A stretch of 64,000 bases of DNA from Alentia gelatinosa (lineage: Eukaryota > Annelida > Polychaeta > Phyllodocida > Polynoidae): contig OX465583.1 in the NCBI GenBank assembly GCA_950022655.1, forward strand, positions 35,367,360-35,431,359, read 5' to 3'. Position numbers and translations under genes: made by a program. The notes beneath the pieces are model-generated. The model did not search any database. It was not told where the DNA came from and saw only the letters and a program-made list of their open reading frames with translations. Below, piece after piece: positions 61,101-64,000 of this stretch (positions are counted from its first letter, which is position 1; every line of letters starts with the position of its first letter).

Positions 61101-62740
61101 TAAAAGTTATAAACGTAAGAGTTGAATAATAATTACGTTCCTAGTGTAAATGTCTAGACAGGCGTAACTATACTCACTTCAAGTTGATTCAAGGTATTGC
61201 ACATTTACAACAGCAGATGTGTATTTGTGTATTTATGACGACCACTCCCAAAGTGGAGGGATATAATCCATCAAATGTTAGTAAAGGAATTGGGAGGTAA
61301 TTTTCCAGAAGATAAGATCAGTTAAACAACAGAACAAAGCAAGTACCAAAAACCTTGCATGATGTAGGTTAATATAAACAACTGCAAAGGAAAGCCGACT
61401 TAAGAAAACATACTGCGAAAGCTCAAATGAAATTTCCCTCAGGTCAGAGTCTGCCTGCCTACAAAAACTTGACGGTCTGGCCTTTGTGAGGCCCGCGGGG
61501 GACCTACCGGCCAGGTGTGGCACATTCCCACAGCACAGGTGTGTTGCCTCACCTTCCTGCGCCCACCCTCCTCCAGTAACCCCTCCCTCTACCTGCAAGC
61601 CAAGGCCTGGAGCGACCAAAGCAGGGGCGACCTACCCTCTGAGCCTTTATCAGCCGATACGTTGTGGAGGGTGGGAAGTATCGTGGGGAATATTACCTGT
61701 CTGATTGGCCCTGACGTTCGGTTACACCCAATAGACTCCAGCACCTGAAGCATGGGCAGGGGGTCCTCCTGGGGTAGATAAGGGCGCTCCATACACATAG
61801 TGCTAGGACAGATCTCTGCGGGGCTGCGAAGTTTGTGTTCCTATGATAGCATTTTCTTTTGTGTGCATGGTTCGATTTCATCAGGAGGTAGATTTATTTG
61901 TAAGTTTGATTTGTGTGCAAACATATGGGGTAACAAGGTAATATGGTATATGGTAGATATAGAAAATACCTCCTACACTACTTAATCCATGTGCATATGA
62001 TATTTTCTGTACACAGTATCCCCATCGCCGAATTCAGTTTCATACTAGTCTGTCCCACTAATCCACCATCGTATTTACTGTTAGCCTCCGGGTCTTTTTA
62101 TATGCCATAATGTAATGTTTATCATCCTGCTTCTTCAGAATCTAAATTCCATCACAATCTAGGATCCATCATACTGATCGCAGAATCACCTTGAGTATTC
62201 AACTTCAATTTGCCTTCACACTGTTTATCGATGGTTCTAGACAATTCAGTCATCCTTTCCTTTCCTACCAGCGATTCCGTAGGAGTCCAGGGGGTTGTTG
62301 AATAATTTAGGCTCCTTTGCCACGAGAGTAGCGGCGACCAGTAGAGCGAGGGACGATGCGAGGGACTAGGATAGGCCATTCACATTTGATATCCCGTGTT
62401 TCCCCAAGGTCATGAAATTATGTGGAATTGACCTCGTTCAAGTGGTCCTGTATCTTGGCTAGGACAGAATACACCATAATGCGGTATTTCCACCTGCCGA
62501 TTAAATAGCCACTGATTATGAGGTCACAAGGTCGTCGGATGGAGCACTTGATTAATTTTTCTTCTTTGCATTGAGGGTAACCGAGAAAATATTGATGCTG
62601 CGAAATGGGTCCTAGCCTGAAGATAAACTCTCCCTACACTACAACCGAGTCTATACTTCCAATATATACATTCGCGGGGTTATGCGCATCGATGGTAAGA
62701 GAAAGCCTCGTGCTAAATTGGTGGTGTTAGGTTGCATAAT
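58147..62740. other. Intergenic sequence, no gene recognised
   Basis: Only unrecognised short frames. It contains the hairpin at 58829-58869 and a GC-richer patch at 61480-61780 with overlapping opposite-strand frames and no domain. Confidence 0.5.
58829..58869. repeat. 14-bp inverted repeat with central palindrome
   Basis: CCAGAG and CCTGTTGT pair with ACAACAGG and CTCTGG, leaving one bulged T (58835). Part of the arm also belongs to the perfect palindrome TTGTCATGACAA. Confidence 0.8.
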
Positions 62741-62741
62741 A

Positions 62742-62860
62742 AAGATATAAACTCGTCGATCACGGTTTTGTGCCCAAAAAGTAGAAAATTATCGGCGGGT
62801 GGTGCCAAAAGCCAGAATCGTTGGCCCAAATCTTTAGGTTGAAACGCCGCGTTAGACAGT
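62742..62860 (-). mobile_element. Right-end fragment of the ACACTAGACGA MITE
   Basis: AAACGCCGCGTTAGACA near the right edge matches the right end at 22211-22227 (AAACGCCGGGTTAGACA) with one difference. Upstream, GGTGGTGCCAAAAGCCAGAATCG is collinear with the interior. The left end is eroded. Confidence 0.5.
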
Positions 62861-64000
62861 GTTTGGACCGTGTAAACGAGAGTCTTTAATTACTGCAGGT
62901 GGCGGCATATATTGGTGTGTGTTTTGAACTAGATTGATCACTTAATATTTCAGACATTCTCCTTCTGATATTGCCATTTTGTACTCAAGCCATAATCAAC
63001 ATATTTCAGCTAGCTCTATTGATAAATAAGGCTGCTCTCTTATTCACCTACGGGACCCTCAGAGGTGTCATTCATTAAGACACTTTTCTGTACGCCTAGG
63101 AGACCAAGGGACGATATGTTTGGGTCAACTGCACGATGGTTTATTCAACGGTTAGGGACAACTTTGCACAAATCATCGGCTAGGACTGTCGTAGCTGACG
63201 AGCGTGAATATCATTAACCGGTAAACCCCTAGGTTTTTTCACATGAACAAAAATTTACTAAAACTTATCCTTTGGTGAAAATTTAGCTTTATGTCTGTGG
63301 TCATTAACAAAGGTGTGAATGGAATCCTTCTAAGTTGGAAGACCCACCCTCACTCATCTTACTCTGAGTGACTTTCAGTCAACGGCATGTTCAATGATGT
63401 AACATGTGTATGTCAGTTAGAGACCAACCCAATAAGCTGAATATATACCATTAATATAGAATTCATTTTCTCACAGTTATACCTGTGCAAACAGGTCATA
63501 CTTAGACCTGCGCAATTCCAACATGCCAGATTCCAGTTCGCCTTCAGCCATTCCATCGTCTGGCCACTGCTTCACCAATCACGATCCTCTCAGTCCAAGG
63601 ACACAACCCTCGCCTAGCGCTCTCCTATTCTAGTTGGCAGATCTAGATATACAATATTTGGCGCTATAGGTGTCACACCCCACCTCCCCACACCCTCCAC
63701 CCTACATTCATTTGTCACCTGTGGCCTGTCAATAGGCGCTCCTCCAGGGCGGGTGCGCCTGTCACTAGGGCGTTAACCGACCCCCTACGTATGCATTTGG
63801 TCCCTCCAGGGGGTCACTGAAGGAGATGCATGGGAAAACCATCAGCTGGTGGGGTTGCATGCTGGTGCCCTGTGTATATCACACGTATTATAATCAGAAC
63901 CAATTACGAACACAGTTGGAGCTGGACGTCTGACATATCTGTGTTTATCCATCACACCTTGGCACTAATATCACCCGCGTGGGCAATATAGCATTCACAT
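62861..64000. other. Intergenic sequence, no gene recognised
   Basis: No supportable gene. A CTCF-like match (ACTGCAGGTGGCGGC, 62892-62906) lies just beyond the MITE fragment. The pyrimidine-rich stretch near 63680-63720 is simple in composition only. Confidence 0.45.

Overview
The window looks like non-coding nuclear DNA of an animal. I infer a marine invertebrate, perhaps a mollusc or other lophotrochozoan, but the phylum cannot be fixed from the sequence. The reasons are the absence of long open frames on either strand, AT-rich intergenic texture with TA, CT and GATA microsatellites, decayed non-LTR (EN+RT) and tyrosine-recombinase retroelements, and many dispersed hairpin and MITE-like repeats. 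I find no host gene I would defend; one 129-codon frame (18332-18721, minus) with a TPR-like stretch and one 133-codon frame (30471-30872, minus) are only weak candidates.

The dominant content is repeats. Retroelement debris: three non-LTR reverse-transcriptase 3' ends on the minus strand (13.14, 13.41-13.88 and 15.26-15.47 kb), one internally deleted EN-RT element on the plus strand (48.45-50.16 kb), a frameshifted tyrosine recombinase (54.0-54.85 kb, minus) and a possible gag-like frame (33.49-33.88 kb, minus). MITE-like families: a GCGT..ACACTAGACGA family (21.99-22.23, 38.11-38.31 and 62.74-62.86 kb) and a palindromic family with 22-bp terminal inverted repeats (26.25-26.53 kb, relatives at 52.19-52.70 and 55.38-55.48 kb).

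The most interesting content is a group of compound hairpin elements, seen as five copies with good hairpins plus two with weaker or repaired ones (4.1, 12.1-12.5, 14.0-14.3, 22.3-22.7, 22.75-23.27, 25.75-26.05 and 34.87-35.16 kb), and two fragments (20.24 and 44.1 kb). They differ greatly in sequence but share one plan: a start that runs TAT..ACCC, a short body, an inverted copy (GGGT..ATA), then a 120-160 bp hairpin at the opposite end. The hairpins share an architecture: nearly symmetric unpaired bubbles in the arms, then a 2x2 mismatch of TC facing TC (GA facing GA on the other strand), a 3-4 bp mini-stem and a 3-4 nt loop. Two copies of one family differ at about eleven paired positions in the arms, and every change is compensated on the other arm, while the bubbles stay unpaired. 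The plan (asymmetric inverted repeats, optional internal tandem repeats, terminal hairpin) resembles non-autonomous Helentron/Helitron2 elements (HINE/DINE-1/pearl-like), but the large, folded, covarying hairpin goes beyond what I know for that group.

Other signals: the odd palindrome GAGC(A/T)GCTC occurs at least eleven times (about 0.5 expected), with three copies in 200 bp near 31.8 kb and two 33 bp apart at 37.3 kb; there are a few CTCF-like matches and several local minisatellites. The remaining stretches hold nothing I can support as a gene.
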